DNA of 64,000 nt, taken from NCBI RefSeq assembly GCF_965342175.1, contig NZ_CBDRBL010000005.1, positions 1 to 64,000 on the forward strand, given 5' to 3'. Shown here piece by piece: positions 1 through 7,539 of the stretch. A program made the translations under genes and the position numbers. Origin of the DNA: Actinacidiphila sp965342175 (lineage in GTDB: Bacteria > Actinomycetota > Actinomycetes > Streptomycetales > Streptomycetaceae). A model generated the notes under the pieces. That model made no database searches, had not been told where the DNA came from, and saw only the letters and a list, made by a program, of their open reading frames with translations. The first letter of the stretch is position 1; each line of letters opens with the position of its first letter.

Positions 1-224
1 ATCGGCCCACCCGACATGTGACCACCGCCTCAGGAGCGAGGTGGGGCGACTGTGGCTCTGACCTGCGAAGCAGGCAGGTGGGCGGAAAGGGATATCAGAC
101 ACCTGCCGGTCCCGCCGTTCCCCGCGGTTCCCCGCTGGATCTGGCACGGATGTGGGACGGGGAGGCCTCTGATCTTCCTCAACTGACGGGGGCGGCACGG
201 CTGTACAACTGACGGGGCCGTCCC
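1..224. other. non-coding flank
   Basis: I see no convincing gene here. The only regularity is the 12-bp direct repeat at 180-217, listed separately. The stretch lies beyond the 3' side of the tRNA-Arg gene, where an integrated element would sit, but no integrase or relaxase sequence is visible before the window edge. Confidence 0.5.
180..217. repeat. 12-bp direct repeat pair
   Basis: The 12-mer caactgacgggg occurs at 180-191 and again at 206-217, a 26-bp period. Repeats of this size next to a tRNA 3' end can be protein-binding arm sites of an integrated element. Here that is only a possibility. Confidence 0.35.
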
Positions 225-434
225 TCAACGGGATGCCGCTCTCTCCTGCTTGTCTATCGCGGCGGCAAGTGCAAGGAGCGCCTCAACCTGGGCCATCCGT
301 ACGCGAGTCTCGACGGAGAGCCGCCCCCTCTCTCGCTCAGCTGCTTCAAGCAACTCCTGAGCCTTGTGCGCATGCGTGGCATAGTCAGCCACGAGAGACC
401 CCCTGCTCGTCGAGACGTCCACCGTAGCGATCAC
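225..434 (-). CDS. small helical hypothetical protein
   Basis: A 69-residue product is proposed from a GTG at 434. It is rich in Ala, Glu, Arg and Leu, and the segment around residues 20-60 looks like a long amphipathic helix or coiled coil. A longer reading starts inside the tRNA gene and is artefactual, because its first residues are translated tRNA. No Shine-Dalgarno is obvious before the GTG. It lies about 250 bp beyond the 3' end of tRNA-Arg, so it could be cargo of a former tRNA-integrated element. I do not recognise the family. Low-to-moderate confidence that it is a real gene. Confidence 0.4.
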   Translation of the reverse strand: MIATVDVSTSRGSLVADYATHAHKAQELLEAAERERGRLSVETRVRMAQVEALLALAAAIDKQERAASR

Positions 435-605
435 TCCGGGGCGATGGGGCCCCGTTGCCCGAGTCGAGCCAAGCGGTCTCTTCGACGAGGAGGGGCCTAC
501 CGGCCTGGCCTCGGGATTTGAACACCCTCGATGGTCAACGGTCGTGATCGGGATCGCTGATCGACTCGGCTCGATGATCCGTGGGGCGCGAGGCGACGTG
601 GACTC

Positions 606-627
606 AAGTGGCACGGAAGTGGCACGG
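606..627. repeat. tandem 11-bp repeat near tRNA 3' end
   Basis: The 11-mer aagtggcacgg is repeated exactly head to tail at 606-616 and 617-627, about 65 bp outside the tRNA-Arg 3' end. Short exact repeats here resemble arm-type binding sites of tyrosine integrases or excisionases. The function is inferred from position only. Confidence 0.35.
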
Positions 628-641
628 CCGTGGTCACGAGA

Positions 642-682
642 AAGGGCCAGTTCGAGGGCATCAAGCCCCTGAACTGGCCCTT
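642..682 (-). terminator. terminator downstream of tRNA-Arg
   Basis: An inverted repeat with arms aagggccagttc and gaactggccctt has a second nested stem inside the loop. It begins 8 bases past the tRNA 3' end, in the position expected for its transcription terminator. Confidence 0.7.
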
Positions 683-689
683 CACTATG

Positions 690-762
690 TGCCCCAGGCA
701 GGATTCGAACCTGCGACACCCGCTTTAGGAGAGCGGTGCTCTATCCCCTGAGCTACTGAGGC
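690..762 (-). tRNA. tRNA-Arg (anticodon CCU)
   Basis: The minus strand folds into a full cloverleaf. The acceptor stem GCCTCAG pairs with CTGGGGC, with one G-T wobble. The anticodon stem ccgct/agcgg encloses the loop ctcctaa, whose anticodon is CCT (reads AGG arginine codons). The T-arm contains the standard GGTTCGAATCC. The discriminator is A at 690 and the complete CCA is not encoded. Rare-codon tRNA-Arg genes are common integration targets of actinobacterial elements. Confidence 0.95.
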
Positions 763-1325
763 GAGGCTTGATCGTTACCTCGTCATGCGGTGGGGCCGCA
801 CCTTGCGAGGTCCTCTGTCAAGCTCTGAGCGTTCCCAGGCTGACGGCTGCCAAGCGAGTGGGGGACATGATCCGGACACCGCACGGCAGCGCCCGCCGGG
901 GCGCTCGATCCACAGGGTACCGGATCGTTGCTCGGGCAGGCGCTGCCATGCGGTGGGTCGGTGACAGCGCGGTCGGGTATCGGGGGGTACCGGAGGCGGT
1001 GCCTTGGTGAACGGCTCGACGGGCGAGGTCATGGGGTCGAGCCGAGCCCATGCCTGCTCGACGCGGCGCCTGCGGGGCCCTTGAACTTCTGACGGCTGCA
1101 TCCGACGACCTGCCGGTGTGCGGCGTCGGCGCGCCGCGTACGGTGCCGCACCGGAGGGGGCCAGCTGCCGTGTTGAGCGCAGTCACCACCGGCTCGGCGT
1201 CGTGCCCGCCCCGTTGTTCAGCCCTGCGGCCCTCCAGCCGATGTGCGCCCGCGCGGGCGAGCTGCGGATCGGACGGCCGACCCGCCCGGCCGGGTACCGG
1301 GACGGGCGGTTCCACGGCAGGGGCG
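763..1325. other. 563-bp gap, no gene recognised
   Basis: This GC-rich stretch has several overlapping open frames on both strands, but none has recognisable residues, a ribosome-binding site or normal composition. The promoter of tRNA-Arg should lie just above 763. I see no other supported feature. Confidence 0.5.
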
Positions 1326-2099
1326 TCAGTCGCCGGGCAGCCGCGCGTGGGTGTGCCGGACCAGGTCGGCGAAGGCATCCGGATCCTGGAGTGGGAAGAG
1401 GTGGTCGCCGGGGGCGTGCGAGAGGTGGGCGGTTGTACCGCCGCCGCGCACGGCCCTGACGTACGTCTGCTCCTCCAGGCGGAAGAGGAGGTCACGGCGC
1501 CCGTTGACGAACCGGGTCGGAGTCCGCAGCCGGGCGGCCAGGTCCAGGAAGTCCACGCGGCGCAGCTCCCGGACGGCCTCACCGAAGGCGTGCCGGGCGA
1601 AGCCGCCGGCGATGACCGCCTCGGCGCACTCGGGCGTGGCGTGGCGCCGGAAGAGGCGGGCGTTCACCTCGGTGCTGCGCTCCTCGCTCCGGAGCTCGTC
1701 GATGCGCGCGGCAGCGGTGTAGGCGAGCGCCTTCCAGCCGCGCGGCCGCGCGGTCGACCCGCACACCAGCAGCCCGTGCACGTGCTCGGGACAGAGCGCC
1801 GCGTGGGCCATGGCCACGAAGCCGCCCAGGGACATGCCCACGACCAGCGGCCGTCGGCCGGTCACCGCATGCGCCTCTGCGACGACCGGGTCGAGTGCCT
1901 CGACGGCCGCCGCGAGGGTGAACGTCCGACCGCGCAATGCGCCGTGGCCGGGCAGGTCGGGGGTGCTTACCCGGAAGGCGGGTGCGAGCCGCCGGGCATG
2001 GGGGAGCCACATGGACGAGGAAACGCGGATGCCGTGCAACATCACCACAGCGGAGTCTGTCCTGTCGCCGCCGAACACGCGCGAGGTGGGCTCGGTCAT
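1326..2099 (-). CDS. alpha/beta hydrolase
   Basis: This 257-residue alpha/beta-fold hydrolase probably acts on an unknown ester or amide in the cytoplasm. The oxyanion-hole segment MLHG is near residue 20. The nucleophile elbow GMSLGG (catalytic Ser near 90) and a late Asp/His region (GRRDLLFRL, then SHAPGDHLF, with His near 235) give a Ser-Asp-His triad layout. There is no signal peptide. It starts at the ATG at 2099, with only a weak purine stretch upstream. The gene stands alone, with gene remnants upstream and a gap downstream, so context does not identify the substrate. Family assignment is firm; substrate unknown. Confidence 0.85.
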   Translation of the reverse strand: MTEPTSRVFGGDRTDSAVVMLHGIRVSSSMWLPHARRLAPAFRVSTPDLPGHGALRGRTFTLAAAVEALDPVVAEAHAVTGRRPLVVGMSLGGFVAMAHAALCPEHVHGLLVCGSTARPRGWKALAYTAAARIDELRSEERSTEVNARLFRRHATPECAEAVIAGGFARHAFGEAVRELRRVDFLDLAARLRTPTRFVNGRRDLLFRLEEQTYVRAVRGGGTTAHLSHAPGDHLFPLQDPDAFADLVRHTHARLPGD

Positions 2100-2409
2100 G
2101 CCGCGCGCCCCCCGTCGCCGGTCGTCTTCCGGGGGCGCCGGGCCGTGGCGGGACCCCGTCTCGCGTCTCCCCCGCCGAGGGGCTTGCGGGCGCCGGTGTG
2201 CCGGGGAGCGTTCGGTGGCCGCGCGGTCCGTCCGGTCAGGAAGCAGCCTGGCGCGGTGGTGGCCGCCCCGGTACAGCGGAGCACTGCGCGCAGTGAGTGG
2301 GGCGCCGTGCCGTTCATGGCCGAGCGCCCGGTCGCCGGTGGACGGACGGCCCGGCCCGCGAGGTCACGTCGGTGCGGAACGTCGGGGCAGGGATTGAGCA
2401 GGCCGGCGT

Positions 2410-2532
2410 ACGCGGTCCTGGGCCGGTGAACACCAGGCCGAGCAGCTCCGTCACGCGGGCGCCGGGTCCGCTCCGCAGGTCGTGCCAGTACTCGGTGACA
2501 CGGGTCCCTTCGCCCGCCGGCTCGACTTCCCC
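2410..2532 (-). pseudogene. SRPBCC-family remnant
   Basis: About 40 residues on the minus strand read like the C-terminal beta strands of an SRPBCC/polyketide-cyclase-like protein: an EVEPAGEGTRVTEYW stretch followed by a hydrophobic TELLGLVFTG helix start. The normal ending (helix with RAxHN-type residues) is absent in this frame, though fragments of it appear in a neighbouring frame, suggesting a frameshift. There is no start region. I interpret it as a decayed gene piece. Moderate-to-low confidence. Confidence 0.45.
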
Positions 2533-2569
2533 TGTGTGAACCCAGGGGGATGCGTGAACAAGATCGCGA

Positions 2570-2875
2570 ATGGTGTTGCCCGCGCTCGTCTCGGACGCCG
2601 CCGCGGACCCCGAACTCGGCCAGCGTCTGCGCGAGGAACTCATAGAGCAGCGCAAGAAGCAGTCGGTCGCGGTTCTCGACCGGGCGGTCGAACGCGGGGC
2701 CCTCCCCCAGGACGCCGACGTTTCCACGGTGCTGGACATGTGGGCCCGGCTGATGCTGTTCCGCAGCCTGTTCTACGGCGTCAGGCTCGACGAACAGTCC
2801 ATACGCGGCCTGGTGAGTGCGACCCTGGCGTCCCCGCCGCGCACCGTCTTTGTGGACCAGCCTTCCGCGGCCTGA
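2570..2875 (+). pseudogene. TetR regulator, C-terminal half only
   Basis: The 101-residue frame reads like the ligand-binding C-terminal domain of a TetR-family repressor, with helices beginning LPALVSDAAADPELGQRLRE and later TVLDMWARLMLFRSLF. The N-terminal helix-turn-helix (about 90 residues in intact members) is missing, and an in-frame stop lies 12 codons or fewer upstream. An SRPBCC remnant abuts it on the other strand, so the breakpoint lies near 2535-2570. A strong hairpin follows at 2934. It is probably non-functional. Confidence 0.6.
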
Positions 2876-2933
2876 AGCGGCCCCCGTCAGCGGCCGGCTG
2901 ACGATCGGCTGTCCCCGCGGGATCGCTGTCGCG

Positions 2934-2970
2934 TTCGGGCCGCTGCGCCGTACGGGCGCAGCGGCCCGAA
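2934..2970. terminator. strong hairpin terminator
   Basis: A perfect 16-bp inverted repeat (ttcgggccgctgcgcc and its complement) surrounds a 5-nt loop. It lies 59 bp after the TetR remnant and upstream-facing to the ohrR 3' end, so it could end transcription from either side. Confidence 0.6.
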
Positions 2971-3137
2971 GAACCCGGCGACAGCAGGACGACACGGTCG
3001 ACGCCTCCCCGCGGGCGCGTCGGCGGGAGCGCCGGGGCGGCGGCCGTTCCCCCGTGCTTCGCGGCGCGCCGTCTCGCAGTGCGGGGAACGGTCCCGCCGG
3101 CGTGTCCCGGTAAGGACGCAGAGCAGCATCGGGCGCG

Positions 3138-3620
3138 TCAGGTGCGGGGCTGCCCGTCGTCGAGGCCGGCCGCGGTGAGGGCAGCGGTGAGGCGGTCGAC
3201 GCGGGCGCGCAGGTCGTTGATCTCGTCCAGGTCGAGGCCGGTGGCCGCGGAGATGCGGGGCGGTATCCGCAGGGCCTTCTCGTGGAGCGCCGTGCCGGCG
3301 TCGGTGAGGTGGACCGTGACGGAGCGCTCGTCGTCCGTGGAGCGCTCGCGACGGACGAGGCCGGCGGCCTCGAGGCGCTTGAGGAGTGGGGAGAGGGTGC
3401 CGGAGTCCAGGCGCAGGTGCTCGCCGATCTTCTTGACCGGCAGGGCGCCGTGCTCCCAGAGCACGAGCATCACCAGGTACTGGGGGTAGGTGAGGCCGAG
3501 GTCCTTGAGGACGACGCGGTAGACGCTGCCGAAGGCGCGCGATGCCGCGTGCAGGGAGAAGCAGATCTGGTTCCCGAGCCGGAGATGGTCCTCGGCGCGG
3601 GCGGGCGCGGTGGCGGTCAT
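3138..3620 (-). CDS. ohrR: OhrR-type peroxide-sensing MarR repressor
   Basis: A 160-residue MarR-family winged-helix repressor. The N-terminal NQICFSLHAASR segment places a single cysteine at residue 20, matching the organic-hydroperoxide-sensing Cys of OhrR proteins. The wHTH (KKIGEHLRLDSGTLSPLLKR, about residues 63-82) and the wing with DDERSVTVHLT follow. It is divergent from ohr across about 100 bp that contain a perfect 14-bp palindrome. In known systems OhrR represses ohr until its Cys is oxidised by organic peroxides. Cys, wHTH and neighbour all agree, so confidence is high. Confidence 0.93.
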   Translation of the reverse strand: MTATAPARAEDHLRLGNQICFSLHAASRAFGSVYRVVLKDLGLTYPQYLVMLVLWEHGALPVKKIGEHLRLDSGTLSPLLKRLEAAGLVRRERSTDDERSVTVHLTDAGTALHEKALRIPPRISAATGLDLDEINDLRARVDRLTAALTAAGLDDGQPRT

Positions 3621-3651
3621 GGGTCGATGGTAACTCGACCGTCCACATTTT

Positions 3652-3665
3652 AGTTGTGCACAACT
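3652..3665. promoter_or_regulatory. OhrR operator in ohrR-ohr intergenic region
   Basis: AGTTGTGCACAACT is a perfect 14-bp palindrome, followed at 3667 by a related half-site (aattgtg). It lies between the divergent ohrR and ohr starts, where it can control both. Assignment to OhrR is by position and by the usual TTGT/ACAA character of such sites. Confidence 0.7.
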
Positions 3666-3723
3666 GAATTGTGTGCTTTACTTGTCGTCGTCGAGATCGC
3701 AACCGATCGAAAGAGGACGTTCC

Positions 3724-4134
3724 ATGGACCCGCTGTACACCGCCGTCGCCACCGCCAACGGCCGTGACGGCCGCGCCGTCAGCTCCGATGGTCAGCTCGA
3801 CCTGGCGCTCGCCATGCCGCCGGCGCTCGGTGGCAACGGTCAGGGCACCAACCCCGAGCAGCTTTTCGCCGCCGGTTACGCCGCGTGCTTCGCCAGCGCC
3901 CTCGCCCTGGTCGGGCGGCAGGCGAAGGTGGACACCAGTGAGATCTCCGTGACCGCCGAGGTGACCATCGGCAAGGACGAGACGAGCTTCGCCCTGGCCG
4001 TCGTGCTCCGTGCCGAACTTCCGGCGGAACTGGAGAACGAGACCGGCCGCAGCCTGCTTGAGCAGGCCCACCAGGTGTGCCCGTACTCCAAGGCGACGCG
4101 GGGCAACATCCCGGTCGAGCTCGTCGTGGAGTGA
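3724..4134 (+). CDS. ohr: organic hydroperoxide resistance protein Ohr
   Basis: A 136-residue OsmC/Ohr-family thiol peroxidase that reduces organic hydroperoxides. The start is set at the ATG at 3724, 7 bases after aaagagga; a longer frame adds 17 residues with no homology. Both reactive cysteines are present: one in AAGYAACFASAL (about residue 60) and one in the late VCPYSKATRGN motif (about residue 124), giving the Ohr signature. It is paired divergently with ohrR and ends at its own terminator. Confidence 0.95.
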   Translation: MDPLYTAVATANGRDGRAVSSDGQLDLALAMPPALGGNGQGTNPEQLFAAGYAACFASALALVGRQAKVDTSEISVTAEVTIGKDETSFALAVVLRAELPAELENETGRSLLEQAHQVCPYSKATRGNIPVELVVE

Positions 4135-4150
4135 GCGGAGCAAGGATGTG

Positions 4151-4190
4151 CGGAAGGGCCCCGGGCGCGGCAGCGTCCGGGGCCCTTCCG
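4151..4190 (+). terminator. terminator after ohr
   Basis: Arms cggaagggccccggg and its near-complement (ending ggcccttccg) form a 14-bp stem starting 16 bp after the ohr stop codon. Confidence 0.75.
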
Positions 4191-4283
4191 CTGTGCGCGG
4201 GGGCCGCGACGCCCTGCCTCCCGGGCGCCACCCCGCTCGGCCGCGTGCGTGTGACCCAGTTCACGAAGGACGCCGAAATATCC

Positions 4284-4336
4284 GGGGAACGGTTCCCCGT
4301 TTATCCCTACGCCGCACAAACGGGGACTCGCTCCCC
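4284..4336. promoter_or_regulatory. paired palindromic operators upstream of TetR gene
   Basis: GGGGAACGGTTCCCC (4284-4298) is a perfect 15-bp palindrome. A second site, GGGGA-5 nt-TCCCC (4322-4336), follows with centres 38 bp apart. They lie within 90 bp of the TetR-family start, typical of autoregulatory TetR operators, and would also control the downstream efflux gene if co-transcribed. A weaker GTGA-N6-TCAC motif lies just upstream at 4251-4264. Confidence 0.55.
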
Positions 4337-4368
4337 GGAACCGAACGGAACGAGAGGAGTGCCCCGTC

Positions 4369-5001
4369 ATGACGGCGAACGCCGCTGTGAAGCTTCGCGC
4401 GGACGCCACGCGCAACCGCGAGCGGATCATCGTCGCCGCCCGTGAGGCGCTCCTCGAGCACGGTGTCGACGCCCCGCTCGACGAGATCGCCAAGCGAGCC
4501 GGAGTGGGCAACGCCACTGTCTACCGTCACTTCGCCGACCGCCAGGAGCTCGCGCTCCAGGTGGCCCTGTCGGTGATGGACCGGCTCACCCGTCGGGCCG
4601 AGGAGGCGCTGGCGCAGGAGCCGGACGCCTTCGACGCACTGCGCCGCTTCGTGCACGAGGCGGCCGACGAGCGCGTGGGCGCGCTGTGCCCGATGCTCTC
4701 CACCGGATTCGGCAAGGGGGATCCGCGGCTCGAGGAGAGCCGCATACGCTTGGAGCACGCGATCGAGGAGCTGCTGGCCGCCGGGCGGCGGATCGGACGG
4801 CTCCGTTCCGACATCGACGTCGGCGACGTGATGGTGGCCGTCAGCCAGCTGACGCGGCCACTGCCCGGTATGCACTGCGGCAGCATGGATCGCTTCGTCC
4901 GTCGTCATCTGCAGTTGTTCGTCGACGGCCTGCAGGCGTCGGCGAGCTCCGAACTCCCCGGCCAGTCCGTCACTTTCGACGATCTGCGGCAATGTCGCTG
5001 A
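4369..5001 (+). CDS. TetR-family repressor of adjacent MFS pump
   Basis: A 210-residue TetR/AcrR-family regulator. The N-terminal helix-turn-helix spans roughly residues 12-58 (ATRNRERIIVAAREALLEHG, then KRAGVGNATVYRHFADRQEL). The C-terminal domain is all-helical and carries the drug or metabolite pocket. The ATG at 4369 is preceded by a good gagaggag ribosome site. It sits directly upstream and in the same direction as a 14-TM MFS exporter gene (122-bp gap), a standard repressor-pump layout. Ligand unknown. Confidence 0.9.
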   Translation: MTANAAVKLRADATRNRERIIVAAREALLEHGVDAPLDEIAKRAGVGNATVYRHFADRQELALQVALSVMDRLTRRAEEALAQEPDAFDALRRFVHEAADERVGALCPMLSTGFGKGDPRLEESRIRLEHAIEELLAAGRRIGRLRSDIDVGDVMVAVSQLTRPLPGMHCGSMDRFVRRHLQLFVDGLQASASSELPGQSVTFDDLRQCR

Positions 5002-5122
5002 GGTCCGCCTGCCGAGCGGGTGCCCCCGCGTAATTCATTCGCCCACAACATCTGCGTTACATACCGTAAGTCCTCTTCGTCTTCAATGTCGTCATCTCCT
5101 CGTACCGTTAGTGAGTTCACCC

Positions 5123-6634
5123 ATGCCTGATACGGCACATTCCCAACGCTGGAAGGCGTTGGCCTTCATCGCGATAGCTCAGCTGATGGTCGTCCTCGAC
5201 GGCACCATCGTGAACATCGCCCTTCCGTCCGCCCAGACCGACCTGGGCATCTCCGACGCCAACAAGCAGTGGGTCATCACGGCCTACGCGCTCGTCTTCG
5301 GTGGGCTGCTGCTCTTCGGCGGACGCATCGCCGACCTCTGGGGCCGCCGCCGTACCTTCGTCACGGGCCTGATCGGTTTCGCCGCCGCCTCCGCCATCGG
5401 CGGCGCGGCTGCCAACGAGGCGGTGCTCTTCGGAGCCCGTGCGCTGCAGGGCGCCTTCGGTGCGCTCCTCGCGCCGGCCGCGCTGTCGCTCCTCGCGGTG
5501 ATGTTCACCGAGGCCAAGGAACGCGCCAAGGCGTTCGGCATCTACGGCGCCATCGCCGGTGGTGGCGGTGCCGTCGGTCTGATCCTCGGCGGTGTGCTCA
5601 CCGAGTACCTGGACTGGCGCTGGACCTTCTTCGTCAACATCCCCTTCGCCGCCGTCGCCGCCTTCGGCGCCATGCGCTTCGTCCGCGAGCCGGCCGGCAG
5701 CCGCAACAGCAGCGCTCTGGACATCCCCGGCGTCGTGCTGGCCACCGCGGGCCTGGTCTCCCTGGTCTACGGCTTCACCCGCGCCGAGACCCACGGCTGG
5801 AGCGAGGGGACGACGATCGGCCTGTTCGTGGCCTCGGTGGTGCTGCTCGTCGCGTTCGTGGCCGTGGAGGCCCGCGTGAAGGCCCCGCTGCTGCCGCTGC
5901 GCGTGGTGACCGACCGCAACCGCGGCGGTGTCTACCTCTCGTTGGGCCTGGCCATCATCGCCATGTTCGGCCTGTTCCTCTTCCTCACCTACTACCTGCA
6001 GGTCGTCCAGGGCTACTCCGCGCTGAAGACCGGCTTCGCCTTCCTCCCGATGATCGCGGGTATGATCACCGGCTCGACGCAGATCGGCGCGCGCCTGATG
6101 ACCCGCGTCCCTCCGCGCCTGCTGATGACCCCCGGCTTCCTGGTGGCGGGCCTGGGCATGCTCGTGCTGACCCAGCTGTCGGTCGACAGCTCGTACGCGG
6201 GCCTGGTGCTGCCGGCCGAGATCCTGCTCGGCCTCGGCATGGGTACGGCCTTCATGCCGGCCATGAGTCTGGCCACGTACGGGGTTCAGCCGCGTGACGC
6301 GGGTGTCGCCTCCGCCATGGTCAACACCTCGCAGCAGGTCGGCGGCGCCATCGGTACGGCGCTGCTGAACACCATCGCGGCCAGCGCGACCACCTCGTGG
6401 GTCGCGGCGCACGCGGCCGAGGCCCGCACCCTCGGCAAGCAGGGCTTCACCAACGCCGCGGCCGTGCACGGCTACTCCACGGCGATCTGGTGGGCGGTCG
6501 GGATCCTGGCCCTGTCCGCGATCATCGCCTTCACCTTCATCAACACCGGCGGTGGCGGTGGAGTGGTGGCCGGCTCCGGCGGCAAGGACGCCGATGGCGC
6601 GGAAGACGTCGCCGTCCCGGTGATCGCTCACTGA
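5123..6634 (+). CDS. MFS drug efflux transporter (DHA2, 14 TM)
   Basis: A 503-residue major-facilitator protein of the EmrB/QacA (DHA2) type, predicted proton-driven exporter. Motif A-like GGRIADLWGRRRTF follows TM2, and the conserved TM1 segment MVVLDGTIVNIALPS is characteristic of the family. About 14 hydrophobic segments are visible, with a Gly-rich tail (TGGGGGVVAGSGG) before the C-terminus. The ATG at 5123 is chosen; an in-frame GTG at 5111 is possible and neither has a strong ribosome site. It is paired with the upstream TetR gene, and a terminator follows. Substrate cannot be read from sequence. Confidence 0.92.
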   Translation: MPDTAHSQRWKALAFIAIAQLMVVLDGTIVNIALPSAQTDLGISDANKQWVITAYALVFGGLLLFGGRIADLWGRRRTFVTGLIGFAAASAIGGAAANEAVLFGARALQGAFGALLAPAALSLLAVMFTEAKERAKAFGIYGAIAGGGGAVGLILGGVLTEYLDWRWTFFVNIPFAAVAAFGAMRFVREPAGSRNSSALDIPGVVLATAGLVSLVYGFTRAETHGWSEGTTIGLFVASVVLLVAFVAVEARVKAPLLPLRVVTDRNRGGVYLSLGLAIIAMFGLFLFLTYYLQVVQGYSALKTGFAFLPMIAGMITGSTQIGARLMTRVPPRLLMTPGFLVAGLGMLVLTQLSVDSSYAGLVLPAEILLGLGMGTAFMPAMSLATYGVQPRDAGVASAMVNTSQQVGGAIGTALLNTIAASATTSWVAAHAAEARTLGKQGFTNAAAVHGYSTAIWWAVGILALSAIIAFTFINTGGGGGVVAGSGGKDADGAEDVAVPVIAH

Positions 6635-6680
6635 CGCACGCGTCGACGACGACGGCACGCCGGACGAACGGCGAGCACAC

Positions 6681-6719
6681 GGAAGGGCCCCGCTTCATGG
6701 GAGGAAGCGGGGCCCTTCC
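6681..6719 (+). terminator. terminator after MFS gene
   Basis: A perfect 15-bp inverted repeat (ggaagggccccgctt and its complement) around a 9-nt loop, 47 bp after the MFS stop codon. Confidence 0.8.
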
Positions 6720-6735
6720 TGTCGCGTCGCGGAGA

Positions 6736-6878
6736 CTACCTGCCGAACTGCACGGAGCGCTTGGCCGGACCGGTCCAGAAGCTGTCGATGACGCTTGCGC
6801 TGCTCGCCGAGCGCGTCCTCGCGGCGCCCGTGTCAGGTAGAGCGCGGCGAAGTGCTCCGCGGATGGGTGAGCCGTCCG
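6736..6878 (-). pseudogene. C-terminal remnant of LigB/DODA-type dioxygenase
   Basis: The minus strand preserves the end of a class III extradiol (4,5-DOPA dioxygenase-like) enzyme: an AHPSAEHFAALYLT segment, which in the family carries an active-site HPxxEHF motif, and then in another frame GAARTRS...VIDSFWTGPAKRSVQFG before a stop. One frameshift near 6835 separates the pieces. The N-terminal ~200 residues are missing. It lies divergent from the MarR gene whose twin operators remain at 6948-7003, so the MarR target gene appears to have been mostly deleted. Inferred from remembered family motifs. Confidence 0.55.
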
Positions 6879-6947
6879 GCGGGGGGATGTGTGCTCGAAG
6901 TCCAGCGGTACGGCCGGGGCGGCACTCTCGGGGAAGGTTGGCGGTCT

Positions 6948-7003
6948 CTTGAAGTTTCAAGCGGAAGGGAGGGGTTGGGTTCGCGATTGCTTGAAACTTC
7001 AAG
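6948..7003. promoter_or_regulatory. twin MarR operators
   Basis: CTTGAAGTTTCAAG (6948-6961) and CTTGAAACTTCAAG (6990-7003) are 14-bp near-palindromes, each the exact reverse complement of the other, 42 bp apart. The second ends 22 bp before the MarR start codon. TTGAA-N(4)-TTCAA sites of this kind are typical MarR-family operators and imply control of both divergent units. Confidence 0.7.
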
Positions 7004-7025
7004 GTCGAGTTCGTAGAGTGGAGCC

Positions 7026-7529
7026 ATGAGCACGAGAGCCACCGAACCCCGCTGGTTGAGCCAGGAGGAGCAGCGCACCTGGCGTGCTTACCTGGCGTCC
7101 ACACAGTTGGTCTCGGACGCGCTCGACCGGCAGCTCCAGCGTGACGCACGGATGCCACACGCGTACTACTCGTTGCTGGTGTGGCTCTCGGAGACCCCCG
7201 ACCGCCGGATGCGCATGACGGAACTGGCCGAACGCTCGAAGATTACGCGCAGCCGGCTCTCCCACGCCATATCCCGTCTGGAGGGGAACGGCTGGGTCCG
7301 GCGCGAGAACTGTCCCTCCGACCGGCGCGGGCAGCTGGCGGTGCTCACCGACGAGGGGTTCGCCGCGCTCGCCGCGGCCGCCCCCGGCCATGTCGAGGCA
7401 GTGCGCGGGGCGATCTTCGACCCGCTCTCGGCAGAGCAGGTGCGCCAACTCGGCGAGATCTGCCGGGCCATCGCCGAGGGGCTCCAGCCGCGCGACGGCG
7501 GGGCGGAAGACCTCCCCTGGCTGCGCTGA
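7026..7529 (+). CDS. MarR-family transcriptional regulator
   Basis: A 167-residue winged-helix MarR protein. The DNA-binding segment MTELAERSKITRSRLSHAISRLEGNGWVRRE (about residues 60-90) and the wing CPSDRRGQLAVLT are clear. The N-terminal helices (PRWLSQEEQRTWRAYL) form the dimer interface. The start ATG follows gtggag. The two CTTGAA operators immediately upstream suggest autoregulation. Its presumed divergent target, a LigB-type dioxygenase, survives only as a fragment, so this regulator may be orphaned or act elsewhere. Confidence 0.9.
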   Translation: MSTRATEPRWLSQEEQRTWRAYLASTQLVSDALDRQLQRDARMPHAYYSLLVWLSETPDRRMRMTELAERSKITRSRLSHAISRLEGNGWVRRENCPSDRRGQLAVLTDEGFAALAAAAPGHVEAVRGAIFDPLSAEQVRQLGEICRAIAEGLQPRDGGAEDLPWLR

Positions 7530-7539
7530 GCCCTTCGGT

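Noticed and set aside
505..535. T-arm-like sequence (gggatttgaacaccc on the plus strand)
   Set aside because: Stem pairing fails at three of five positions, and no acceptor or anticodon arm is found; not a tRNA or tRNA fragment that I can support.
5117..6658. 513-codon open frame antisense to the MFS gene
   Set aside because: Composition is Asp/Glu/Gly/Arg/His rich with no hydrophobic pattern; it is the high-GC shadow of the transporter gene.
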